Shown here: positions 28,803 through 36,566 of the stretch, piece by piece | Layout of the letters: each line of letters begins with the position of its first letter | Numbering within the stretch: the stretch's first letter is position 1 | NCBI GenBank assembly: GCA_964515555.1 | Contig: CAZEVY010000011.1 | Location: forward strand, 1 to 64,000 | DNA: 64,000 bases | Reading direction: 5' to 3' | Source: CAZEVY01 sp964515555 | GTDB taxonomy: Bacteria > Acidobacteriota > Terriglobia > Bryobacterales > Bryobacteraceae | The notes under the pieces: model-generated | What the model was told of the DNA's origin: nothing | What the model saw: the letters and a program-made list of their open reading frames with translations, nothing else | Databases searched by the model: none | Program-made: the position numbers and the translations under genes

Positions 28803-28808
28803 TAGAGT
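28803..28808 (+). promoter_or_regulatory. -10 element of polX, probably leaderless
   Basis: TAGAGT stands eight bases before the GTG start at 28817, without a Shine-Dalgarno sequence between them. Confidence 0.4.
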
Positions 28809-28816
28809 AAGCACCC

Positions 28817-30547
28817 GTGGAGAATTCCCAATTCGCCCGCATGCTCTGGGAGACGGCCGATCTCATGGAGATCGCCGGCGAGGACGGCTTCCGGATCCGC
28901 AGCTACCGCAACGGCGCCAGCGCCATCGACGGCTGGCCGGAGCGCATCGAGTCCATTCTCCGCGACCCGGCGCGTCAGATCACGGACGTCCCCGGCATCG
29001 GCAAAGGACTCGCCGCCGTGCTCCAGGAGATCGTCGAGCGCGGGTCGTTCGACCGGCGCGATCAGCTTCTCGAAAAATACCCGCCGACCGTGCTCGAAAT
29101 GCTCAAGATTCAGGGGCTCGGGCCCAAGAGCATCGCGCTCATCATCGAGCACTACCGCGTGACCACGGTCGACGCGCTGGAGCGGCTCTGCCAGGAGCAG
29201 AAGCTGCGGGTGCTGCCTCGAATGGGGGCGAAGCTGGAGGAGAAAGTTCTGCGATCCATCGCCGGCTACCGCCAGCGCGCCGGACGATTCCTGCTGAGCT
29301 ACGCCGCCGGTGTCGCCGCCGAGTTCACCGCGTACCTGCTCGAAGGCGGCGGCGTGGACCGCATCACGCCCGCCGGCAGCATGCGGCGCGGCAAGGAGAC
29401 GGTCGGCGATCTCGACCTGCTGGTCACAGGCCCGCGCGCCACGGACGCCATCGGGCGCTTTCTGAAACACCCGCGCGTCGGCGAGGTGCTCGCCACGGGC
29501 GAGAACAAGGTGAGCGCCAGCGTCGGCGCCGAAAGATTGCAGGTGGACCTGCGCACGCTGCCGAACGAAACCTACGGGGCCGCGCTCCAGTACTTCACGG
29601 GCAGCAAGGAGCACAACATCGCCACGCGCACGCGGGCGTTGAAGCGCGGGCTTTCGCTGAGCGAGTACGGCATGACGCGCGTCGAGGGCGGCGAAATCAT
29701 CGCGTGCCCGACCGAGGAAGAGGTCTACGAGAAGCTCGGCCTCGCCTGGATTCCGCCGGAGCTGCGCGAGAACACGGGGGAACTGGAGATCGCCGAGGAG
29801 GGCCGCCTGCCGGCGCTGCTCGAGGCCGGCGACATTCGCGGCGACCTCCACATGCACACCACCGAGACCGACGGCCGCGCGACGCTCGAGGAGATGGCCG
29901 AGGCCGCCCGCGAGCGCGGCTACGAATACATCGCCATCACGGATCACTCGAAGGCGCTCGCCATGGCCAACGGGCTCGACGAGGCGCGCGTGGTGGAGTT
30001 CGCACGGCGCGTGCGCGAGATCAACAAGCGCGGCCTCGGCATCCACGTCTTCAGCGGCCTGGAATGCGACATCCGCCGCGGCGGCGAGATGGACATCGCC
30101 GACGACGCCCTGGCCGAGCTCGACCTGGTGGTCGGCAGTGTGCACAGCTACCTGAATCTGGAGGCCGCCGAGATGACGGATCGGCTCATGAAGGCGCTCG
30201 AATGCCCGCACCTGCGCATTCTGGGGCATCCGACCGGGCGCATTCTGCTGCACCGCGACCCGTTCCCGTTCGATTTCGACCGCGTGGCCGCCGAGGCCGC
30301 GCACCGCGGCGTGTGGCTCGAAATCAACGCCAGTCCGGAGCGGCTCGACCTGGCGCCGCCGATGGTGCGCGCCGCGCGCGGCAAGGGAGCGCGCTTCACG
30401 ATATCCACAGACGCGCATCATCCCAAGCACCTCGCCAACATGCCCTACGGCGTGACGATGGCGCGCCGGGGCTGGCTGGAGAAGAACGACGTGATGAATA
30501 CTCTGCCGCTGGCGAAGTTCCGCGCGGCGATCGCGAGGCGCGCTTGA
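28817..30547 (+). CDS. polX: DNA polymerase/3'-5' exonuclease PolX
   Basis: A 576-residue family X polymerase used in base-excision repair gap filling. The helix-hairpin-helix N-terminal domain (~1-100) holds ITDVPGIGKGLAAVLQEIV and the second HhH ILKIQGLGPKS (LKIQGLGPKSIALI). The polymerase active site is GDLDLLVTG near residue 200. The C-terminal PHP domain (~340-570) begins DLHMHTTETDG (D343) and continues with ITDHSKALAMANG and FTISTDAHHPKHL; these histidines and aspartates bind the metals of the exonuclease. Length is standard. It begins with GTG and its stop overlaps the nudix start (TTGA). Confidence 0.96.
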   Translation: MENSQFARMLWETADLMEIAGEDGFRIRSYRNGASAIDGWPERIESILRDPARQITDVPGIGKGLAAVLQEIVERGSFDRRDQLLEKYPPTVLEMLKIQGLGPKSIALIIEHYRVTTVDALERLCQEQKLRVLPRMGAKLEEKVLRSIAGYRQRAGRFLLSYAAGVAAEFTAYLLEGGGVDRITPAGSMRRGKETVGDLDLLVTGPRATDAIGRFLKHPRVGEVLATGENKVSASVGAERLQVDLRTLPNETYGAALQYFTGSKEHNIATRTRALKRGLSLSEYGMTRVEGGEIIACPTEEEVYEKLGLAWIPPELRENTGELEIAEEGRLPALLEAGDIRGDLHMHTTETDGRATLEEMAEAARERGYEYIAITDHSKALAMANGLDEARVVEFARRVREINKRGLGIHVFSGLECDIRRGGEMDIADDALAELDLVVGSVHSYLNLEAAEMTDRLMKALECPHLRILGHPTGRILLHRDPFPFDFDRVAAEAAHRGVWLEINASPERLDLAPPMVRAARGKGARFTISTDAHHPKHLANMPYGVTMARRGWLEKNDVMNTLPLAKFRAAIARRA

Positions 30548-31074
30548 AGCTGATCTCTTCCGAGGAGTGCTACCGCAGCTCGATCTTCCGCGTGAGCGTG
30601 GACCGCGCCATCGACCCCGACGGCTTCGAGATCGTGCGCGGGATCGTGCATCACGACGGCTCGGCCGTGATGCTGCCGGTGGACGGGCGCGGCCGGGTGT
30701 TGCTGGTGCGGCAGTATCGTCTGCCCGCGCGGCGCTATCTGTGGGAGCTGCCCGCCGGCCGGCTCGACCCCGGCGAGTCGACGCTCGCCGCCGCGCGCCG
30801 CGAGCTGCTGGAGGAGACGGGCTATCGCGCGCGGCGATGGCGCAAGCTGGTGTCCTTCTATCCGAGTCCGGGATTTCTGGCCGAGAAGATGACCATCTTC
30901 GTCGCGACGGAACTTACCGCCGGCGAGTCGAAGCCGATGGAGGACGAGCGCATCGAGGTGCGCTGGTTCGCGCCGCGCGAGATCGAGCGCTGGATCGCGT
31001 CGGGGAAGATCGCCGACGCCAAGACGATTCTCGGCGTCCTCATGTGGAGGAAGTTTCGCGCGAGCGCGCGCTGA
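30544..31074 (+). CDS. NUDIX hydrolase, ADP-ribose pyrophosphatase type
   Basis: A 176-residue hydrolase. The Nudix box GRLDPGESTLAAARRELLEETGY is complete (core: ARRELLEETGY), with the preceding VLLVRQYRLPARRYLWELPAG and the following FYPSPGFLAEKMTIFVA typical of ADP-ribose pyrophosphatases. It should clear ADP-ribose or similar nucleotide sugars in the cytosol. The TTG start at 30544 overlaps the PolX stop (TTGA), so it is translated by coupling. Its 3' end overlaps the convergent rdgB by 35 bases. Confidence 0.92.
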   Translation: MKLISSEECYRSSIFRVSVDRAIDPDGFEIVRGIVHHDGSAVMLPVDGRGRVLLVRQYRLPARRYLWELPAGRLDPGESTLAAARRELLEETGYRARRWRKLVSFYPSPGFLAEKMTIFVATELTAGESKPMEDERIEVRWFAPREIERWIASGKIADAKTILGVLMWRKFRASAR

Positions 31075-31642
31075 GCCAGTCGAACATCGCGCGCAGGGCC
31101 GCCCCGCGATGGCTGACCGCCAGCTTCCGGCCGCCGCCGACCTCGGCCAGCGTCGCGCCGTACGGCTCGTAGAAGAACAGCGGGTCGTAGCCGAATCCGC
31201 CCGACCCTCGCGGCGCTTCGAGGATCCGTCCTTCGACCGCACCGCGAAACGTCGCTTCCAGCCGCCCGCCGCGCGCGAGGGCCACTGCGCAGACGAATCG
31301 CGCCTCGCGGCGCTCCACGCCGTGGAGCCGTTCGAGGAGCAGCGCGTTGTTCTCCGCGTCGGCCGCCCGCGGGCCGGCGAACCGCGCCGAGTACACACCG
31401 GGCGCGCCCCCGAGCGCATCGACCTCGAGTCCGGAATCCTCGGCGAACAGCCACCCGCCGGCGAAGGCGCCGTAGTAGAGCGCCTTGGCCACGGCGTTCT
31501 CCTCGAAGGTCGCGCCCGGCTCCTCGCAGGCCGCGATGCCGGACAACGCGGGCAGGGGCTCGACCTCCCAGTCAGTCCGCGCCGCCGCGATTTGAAACTC
31601 GCGGAGCTTTCCCGGATTGGTGGTGGCGCAGTGGATTCTCAA
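31040..31642 (-). CDS. rdgB: XTP/dITP diphosphatase (non-canonical purine NTP pyrophosphatase)
   Basis: A 200-residue house-cleaning enzyme that removes dITP and XTP from the nucleotide pool. The N-terminus reads LRIHCATTNPGKLREF, then FAEDSGLEVDALGGAPGVYSARFAG (core DSGLEVDALGGAPGVYSARF) and GSGGFGYDPLFFYEPYG, all diagnostic of Ham1/RdgB. The start is TTG at 31642, overlapping the rph stop (TTGA). Rph and RdgB neighbour each other in many bacteria. Confidence 0.95.
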   Translation of the reverse strand: MRIHCATTNPGKLREFQIAAARTDWEVEPLPALSGIAACEEPGATFEENAVAKALYYGAFAGGWLFAEDSGLEVDALGGAPGVYSARFAGPRAADAENNALLLERLHGVERREARFVCAVALARGGRLEATFRGAVEGRILEAPRGSGGFGYDPLFFYEPYGATLAEVGGGRKLAVSHRGAALRAMFDWLSARSRETSST

Positions 31643-32338
31643 AGTCCTTCGAGCGCCTTGCGCTGAGTATCGAAGAGCTCCTGGATGCCGCGCCGCGAAA
31701 TCGCCAGCAGCTCCTGAAGCTGCCCGTCGTCGAACGGGTGGCGCTCGGCGGTGGCCTGCAACTCGACGAAGCGGCCCGCACCCGTCATCACGACGTTCAT
31801 GTCGACCTCGGCCTTGGAGTCCTCCTCGTAGCACAGGTCGATCATGCTCTCGCCATCGACGACGCCGACGCTGGCCGCGGCCACGGCGTCGCGGATGGGG
31901 TTGGCGCGGATGGCGCCGAATCGCAGCAGCTGGTTCACGGCGATCGAAAGCGCGACGTATGCGCGTGCCGCCGTCGGCCTGGATGACGTCACAGTCGACG
32001 ACAATGGTCCGCTCGCCGAGCTTGGCGGTGTCGACGACGGCGCGCAGGGAGCGCCCGATGAGCCGCTGGATTTCCTGCGTGCGCCCCGAGGGCCGCCCGC
32101 GCGAGGCGTCGCGCGGCGTGCGAGTGACGGTGGCGCGCGGCAGCATCGAATACTCGGCCGTGACCCAGCCCTTGCCCGCGCCGCGCAGCCACTGCGGCAC
32201 GGTCTCCTCGATGGACGCCGCGCACAGCACGCGCGTGTTGCCGACCTCGATGAGCGCCGATCCCTCGGCGGTCATCAGGTATCCGGTGGTGATGCGAACC
32301 GGCCGCATCTCGTTCGGCCGCCGTTGGTCGCTTCTCAT
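31639..32338 (-). pseudogene. rph: Ribonuclease PH, frame disrupted by a small deletion
   Basis: RNase PH trims 3' ends of tRNA precursors phosphorolytically. The N-terminal part is normal (MRPVRITTGYLM, WVTAEYSMLPRAT, GRTQEIQRLIGRSLRAVVD, CDVIQADGGTR). At 31960/31961 the frame breaks: directly after GGTR the sequence continues in another frame with AYVALSIAVNQLLRFG and a normal C-terminus to EGL. The family has T-A-S-I-T-G between these blocks, so about 17 bases are missing, next to the phosphate-binding arginine. Either the gene is inactivated or the assembly lost a GC-rich stretch. It sits between the 44-residue membrane protein (four bases upstream) and rdgB (TTGA overlap). Confidence 0.88.
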
Positions 32339-32342
32339 GGTT

Positions 32343-32477
32343 TCACGCCGATTTCAGTACTCCATAGAACAGCAGGAACACGAACAGCATTCCAAACACT
32401 AGCAGGATCAGGCAGGGGATCGCGCTGCGGTTCGAGGTCTTGGCGCCCTTGCCGCGCGGGGACTTGAACTTCGCCAC
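32343..32477 (-). CDS. 44-residue single-pass membrane protein
   Basis: A small protein too short for usual gene calling. It starts at GTG 32477 with AGGA immediately upstream, inside the end of the PGI-like gene. The basic N-terminus (MAKFKSPRGKGAKTSNRSA) is followed by one hydrophobic helix (IPCLILLVFGMLFVFLLFY) and ends VLKSA. This positive-inside pattern predicts a cytosolic N-terminus. It ends four bases before rph. I recall similar small proteins near this spot in related genomes but cannot verify it. Function unknown. Confidence 0.75.
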   Translation of the reverse strand: MAKFKSPRGKGAKTSNRSAIPCLILLVFGMLFVFLLFYGVLKSA

Positions 32478-32480
32478 GTC

Positions 32481-34361
32481 CTACTTGTACCTCCGCAGCT
32501 CGACGGCCGCTTCACGGAAGAAATCGTCGAGCGCCTTGAGGGTCGCGCTCTCGAGGTCGCGCAGCAGGATCGCCATTACCGGCCGAGAGCGCTCGGCGAG
32601 CGCCAGTTGCGTCGCCAGGAACTGCGCCAGGTGATAGTCGGCCGTGTAGCCGATCCTCGGAATCGACTCCTGCTTCTCGGAAACCAGCACGGTGGACACG
32701 GCCTTGCCGTGGCCGATGATCATCTCGTGATAGGAGTGGTTCATGGCCGGGCCTTCGTAGACGTCGACCGGCATTTTCAGCCGTCGACGGAAGACGCTCT
32801 CCGCCGCGCGGTCGAGCGCCTTGCGCGCCGCGCGCCCGGGCGCCGAGTAGCGCGTGTCGCCGAAGAAGGTCAGCTCGGCGTACCCGGCCCGGCGCGACCC
32901 GGCGAGGTCCGCGAGAATCTTCGCGTAGATCGCGGCCGCCGATTCGCCGGCGACCGGTCCGGCCGCGGCGTGTTCGTAGCACAGGGTGACTCCGCCGCCG
33001 TGCCGCGCCACGCACCGCGAGGTTTTCATCCGCGTCCACTCGGGACTCTTCAGCGTGCCGCCGGCCTTGCGCGCGCCTTCGGCGACGCGGCTGGTGATCG
33101 ACTTATAGAGCTCCACCGAGGGCTGCGTGACGAAGTTCATGTCGCGCAGCCACCCGAGGCCGAAGACGACGTAGTGAATCCACTGCATGTAGGTGGAGAG
33201 CCGCGCGCCCGCGCCCATCGAGACCACCGCCAGCGGATATCCCGCGCGCCGCACGGCGCTCAACTTGGAGGCGTCCGGTCCCGCCATGCCGGGCGCCTGA
33301 ATCGCGACGAACACGCGATTCTGGCGCGCATCCTTCGGCGAGTGATAGCTCGCCAGGCGCGGCCGCTCGCCGATGACGATCTTGATGCCGATGTCCTCGC
33401 TCTTGCCGAGGCTTTCCTCGAAGTCCTGCTTGGTCCACAGCGCCGCGCCTTCCCAGGGTTTCGGCAGGAGCCACGTGACCTTGTCGCGCCCCGCGCCGCC
33501 CTGCGCGTGGAGGAACGACGCCAGCCTCCAGGCCTGCGAGACATCGTCGTCGGCGAGGAACGTGCCGGCGATCCACTCGCTCAGGTCGACGCCGGCCAGC
33601 CCAAGCGGGTAGAGACTCCCCTTCGTCAACGGACCGCTGTGGCGCCCGGCGGTGCTGTTGCCGCCGTCGGGTTGCAGCTCCACGCGGCGGTAGCCCCGCT
33701 CGCGCGCGAAGCGGTCGAGCAGGGAATCGGGCAAGGTCATATACACGAAGTTCGAGGTGCTGTCGATGCGGTGGCGTTCGTAGAGCGCGCGGATCTTCTC
33801 CAGGTTGACGACCGGCTCGTAGGACGTCATGCCCATCGCCATGCCGACGACGAGCGTGGCGCGCAAGGCGTCGGGCAGCGTGAGGCGCGAGCGGCGGGTC
33901 ATGTCGTCGAGGATGGCGCGGAGCTTGGCCGGGTCGGTGGAATCGAGCACGTAGACGCGCGGGCGCGCGCCCAGCAGTCCGACGGCGTTGTACAGGCTCT
34001 TGTCCTCGGCCGAGCCGCCCATGCCGGCCCAGATCAGGAATCGCAGGGCTGTCCCGTGCGCCTCGCGGATGCGGCCGCGGATTTCGTCGAGCTCGGCCGT
34101 GACGGCGGCGGCGCACGAAGGGTTCTTCGCCGCCCACCAGCTCAGGTGAAAGACACCGTAGCTGTTCTTCGTGACGCGCCGGCGCGCATCGATTTCCATG
34201 CCGATGGGGATGAGCCGGTTCTTTGACGGGTCGAGCGCCGCCAGTCCCTTGCGCCGCGCGAAGGAGTCGAGCGCCTTCAGCCGCGCCAGCACGTGGTCCT
34301 GCTCGAAGCGGCGATGGAGGGCGGCCGACGGCGGCAAGTCGTGGTAGAGCGAGAGGCGCAC
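32481..34361 (-). CDS. Glucose-6-phosphate isomerase-like protein (SIS fold), divergent
   Basis: A 626-residue protein with SIS-domain hallmarks of phosphoglucose isomerase: FLIWAGMGGSAEDKSLYNAVG for the first sugar-phosphate site (core IWAGMGGSAEDKSLYN), AGRHSGPLTKGSLYPLGLAG in place of the family GGR-x-S block, and GPAMNHSYHEMIIGHG in the C-terminal part. It resembles the isomerase half of transaldolase-isomerase fusions more than the E. coli enzyme. If active it would interconvert glucose-6-P and fructose-6-P. The N-terminal ~60 residues have no known domain. It heads the minus-strand unit with the 44-residue protein, rph and rdgB. The start is a GTG. Confidence 0.68.
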   Translation of the reverse strand: MRLSLYHDLPPSAALHRRFEQDHVLARLKALDSFARRKGLAALDPSKNRLIPIGMEIDARRRVTKNSYGVFHLSWWAAKNPSCAAAVTAELDEIRGRIREAHGTALRFLIWAGMGGSAEDKSLYNAVGLLGARPRVYVLDSTDPAKLRAILDDMTRRSRLTLPDALRATLVVGMAMGMTSYEPVVNLEKIRALYERHRIDSTSNFVYMTLPDSLLDRFARERGYRRVELQPDGGNSTAGRHSGPLTKGSLYPLGLAGVDLSEWIAGTFLADDDVSQAWRLASFLHAQGGAGRDKVTWLLPKPWEGAALWTKQDFEESLGKSEDIGIKIVIGERPRLASYHSPKDARQNRVFVAIQAPGMAGPDASKLSAVRRAGYPLAVVSMGAGARLSTYMQWIHYVVFGLGWLRDMNFVTQPSVELYKSITSRVAEGARKAGGTLKSPEWTRMKTSRCVARHGGGVTLCYEHAAAGPVAGESAAAIYAKILADLAGSRRAGYAELTFFGDTRYSAPGRAARKALDRAAESVFRRRLKMPVDVYEGPAMNHSYHEMIIGHGKAVSTVLVSEKQESIPRIGYTADYHLAQFLATQLALAERSRPVMAILLRDLESATLKALDDFFREAAVELRRYK

Positions 34362-34426
34362 GTACAGGTTGTATCACGCCGGGCCGCCGTTCATCAGGCG
34401 GGTGGTTGTGCGACGCTTCCTTGCAA

Positions 34427-34461
34427 CTTATTTCGATATCAAGCATCTTAAGATCGAGATA
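34427..34461. promoter_or_regulatory. Candidate MarR operator upstream of marR-pirin
   Basis: The AT-rich segment before the marR ATG contains the perfect palindrome ATCTTAAGAT (34445-34454). It lies inside a looser, larger dyad with TTATTTCGAT on one side and ATCGAGATAA on the other (34428-34462). MarR proteins that sense quinones or electrophiles and control pirin genes bind such TCGA/ATC dyads and autoregulate. The match is by eye only. Confidence 0.4.
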
Positions 34462-34989
34462 ATGAAACACAAAACGGAAGCGCGGCGGGAGGGCGGGGGC
34501 GTTGACCTCAAGACGAGGCGCACGACGGAAGCGCGGAGCGAGGCCGGGGGCGTTCGCCTCTGGCTCCTCCTGTGGAAGGCGTCGAAGTCGCTGGAAGCGC
34601 ACGCACGCCGCAGCGTCGAGGCTACCGGACTGTGTCTGACCGACTTCGGCGTCCTGGAGGCGATCCTCCACAAGGGGCCGCTGACGGCCGGAGCGCTGGG
34701 CCGCAAGGTCCTGCTGACGAGCGGCTCCATGACCGCCGCGGTCGACCGGCTGGAGCGCCGCGGCCTGGTCGCGCGCGCCGGCGATCCTTCCGATCGCCGC
34801 GCAAGCCTGGTGCGGCTCACCGCCTCCGGCGACCGGCTGATTCGCCGCCTGTTCGCCGATCACCGGCGCGACATGGAGCGCGCCGTCTCGGGCTTGAGGG
34901 CGCGAGAGGCGGCATCGCTGGCGGCGCTGCTGCGAAAGCTCGGGCGCGCCGCCGAGGAATTGGATTCGAACGAAAGGAAACGATCATGA
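34462..34989 (+). CDS. MarR-family transcriptional regulator
   Basis: A 175-residue regulator. The winged-helix core runs from about residue 55 to 130, with LTDFGVLEAILHKGPLTAGALG, the recognition region LLTSGSMTAAVDRLERRGLV, and the wing DPSDRRASLVRLTASG. The N-terminal ~35 residues come from two copies of a 36-base repeat (34474-34509 and 34525-34560) and do not belong to the fold, which explains the extra length over the usual ~145 residues. It overlaps pirin by ATGA. Together with the operator-like dyad upstream, this suggests an autoregulated, redox- or electrophile-sensing repressor of pirin. Confidence 0.92.
   Translation: MKHKTEARREGGGVDLKTRRTTEARSEAGGVRLWLLLWKASKSLEAHARRSVEATGLCLTDFGVLEAILHKGPLTAGALGRKVLLTSGSMTAAVDRLERRGLVARAGDPSDRRASLVRLTASGDRLIRRLFADHRRDMERAVSGLRAREAASLAALLRKLGRAAEELDSNERKRS
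34474..34560 (+). repeat. Two 36-base direct repeats inside the 5' end of marR
   Basis: Copies at 34474-34509 and 34525-34560 agree at 31 of 36 positions and are 51 bases (17 codons) apart, so the reading frame is kept. They encode TEARREGGGVDL and TEARSEAGGVRL. The GC-rich AAGCGCGG-GAG-GGGGGCGTT pattern differs from the AT-rich operator just upstream. Confidence 0.85.
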
Positions 34990-35858
34990 CCAATCGCAAG
35001 CAAGTGACCGGCGTTCACGAGCCCGGGTCGACCCATTGGGTCGGCGACGGCTTCCCGGTCCGCAATCTGTTCCCGAGCAACGGCGTCGCCGGCGAGGTGA
35101 ATCCGTTCCTCATGCTCGATTACGCCGGACCGCGGCGTTTCGAGCCTACGAACCGGCGGCGCGGGGTCGGGGAGCATCCGCATCGCGGCTTCGAGACGGT
35201 GACCATCGCCTACCAGGGCGCGGTGGACCATCGCGACTCGGCGGGCAACTCCGGCACGATCTACCCGGGCGACGTACAGTGGATGACCGCGGCCTCGGGG
35301 GTGGTACACGAGGAGATGCACGAGCGCGAGTTCTCGCGCAACGGCGGCGTCTTCGAGATGGTGCAGCTGTGGGTGAATCTCCCGAAAGCGGAGAAGATGT
35401 CGAAGCCCGGTTATCAGGGCATCGCGAGCGCGAGCATCCCGGTGGCCGACCTCGGGGGCGGCGCCTTTGCGCGCGTCATCGCCGGCGAGCTGAACGGCGT
35501 GGCAGGACCGGCGCGAACGTTCACTCCGGTGAGTCTCTTCGACGTTCGGATACCGGCGGGCGCGAGCGTCGAGCTCGGCCTGAGGGAAGGGCACAACACC
35601 GCGATCGTCCTGTTGCGCGGCGACGTCGAGATCAACGGCGCGACGCCGCTTCAGGGCGAGGCGCGCATGGCGGCCCTGAGCCGCTCGGGGGATGCCGTGT
35701 CCATCGAGGCCAAGGACGCCAGCGTGCTGCTGGTGCTCGGAGGCGAGCCGATCGACGAGCCGGTCGCCAGCTACGGGCCGTTCGTCATGAACACGGAGGC
35801 CGAGATTCGGCAGGCGGTCGACGACTACCGCGCGGGAAGGATGGGGCGGCTGGCGTAA
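34986..35858 (+). CDS. Pirin family protein
   Basis: A 290-residue two-cupin protein. The N-terminal cupin carries the metal ligands in GEHPHRGFETVTIAY (two histidines) and ASGVVHEEMH (histidine and glutamate). Flanking family blocks are NPFLMLDYAGP and GVFEMVQLWVNLP. Bacterial pirins are Fe(II)-dependent quercetin 2,3-dioxygenase-like proteins or metabolic regulators. It begins in the stop of the MarR gene (ATGA) and is the regulator's obvious target. Confidence 0.95.
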   Translation: MTNRKQVTGVHEPGSTHWVGDGFPVRNLFPSNGVAGEVNPFLMLDYAGPRRFEPTNRRRGVGEHPHRGFETVTIAYQGAVDHRDSAGNSGTIYPGDVQWMTAASGVVHEEMHEREFSRNGGVFEMVQLWVNLPKAEKMSKPGYQGIASASIPVADLGGGAFARVIAGELNGVAGPARTFTPVSLFDVRIPAGASVELGLREGHNTAIVLLRGDVEINGATPLQGEARMAALSRSGDAVSIEAKDASVLLVLGGEPIDEPVASYGPFVMNTEAEIRQAVDDYRAGRMGRLA

Positions 35859-35865
35859 GCGGCGC

Positions 35866-36566
35866 CTACCTCGTTTCGCGCCAGATTCGAGGGATGGCTG
35901 CCAGGTGCCGGAAGAAGATTCCGGCCAGCCGCTGCCAGCGGTAGACTTGCGTGGCGCCGGCCGAGCGCGGACGGTGATGGATGGGCAGTTCCATGATCCT
36001 GTACCCGCGCCGGTGCGCTCGCGCGACGAACTCCAGAATCCCTGCTGCATGGCGCCGAGCTCGGGCGCGAGGCGCGTGGCTACTTCGCGGCGCGTGAGCA
36101 TGAACGGGCAGCTCGGGTCGTGGACGGGAACGCGGAACGCGGCCTGGTAGGCGAGATAGAAGATCCCGGACATCAGGCGCCGCATGAAGCTGTCGGCGCG
36201 GCGAACGCGCCACCCGAGGAGAATGTCTGCGTCCTGGCGCGCCTCCCAGAATGCCGCGATGTCGGCGGGGTCGCACTGGCCGTCCGAGTCGAGACACAGC
36301 AGGAAGCCGGCCTCCATGGACCGCATGCCGTCGCACACCGCGGCCGAGTAACCCCGGCGGCCGTCGCTCATCTTCAGGAGCATCGGGAGTTCCCGCTCGA
36401 GTGCGGCCAACACTTGCTTGGTGCCGTCGCTGCTGCCGTCCTCGCGGATGAGGAAGCGATACGCGATCGTCTCCGGCATATGGCTGTGGATTTCGCGAAG
36501 CGTCGCCTCGATGGACCCCGCTTCGTTGTGAACCGGCAGCAGGATCTCCAGGTCAGGTTGCGGCAT
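35866..36566 (-). pseudogene. Family 2 glycosyltransferase (dolichyl-phosphate-mannose-synthase-like), frameshifted
   Basis: The first ~176 residues are a normal GT2 domain: LEILLPVHNEAGSIEATL, IREDGSSDGTKQVL, LCLDSDGQCDPADIAAFW and HDPSCPFMLTRREVA. At about 36034, just after AMQQGFW, the frame breaks. The matching continuation (EFVARAHRRGYRIMELPIHH ... RQRLAGIFFRHLA-like end, stop at 35866) is in another reading frame. Relatives read GFWWEFVARAHRRG here, so a four-base loss (or one-base equivalent) fits. The product would be ~233 residues. It overlaps the end of the membrane protein gene by 14 bases; both probably act in lipid-linked sugar transfer. Confidence 0.82.
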
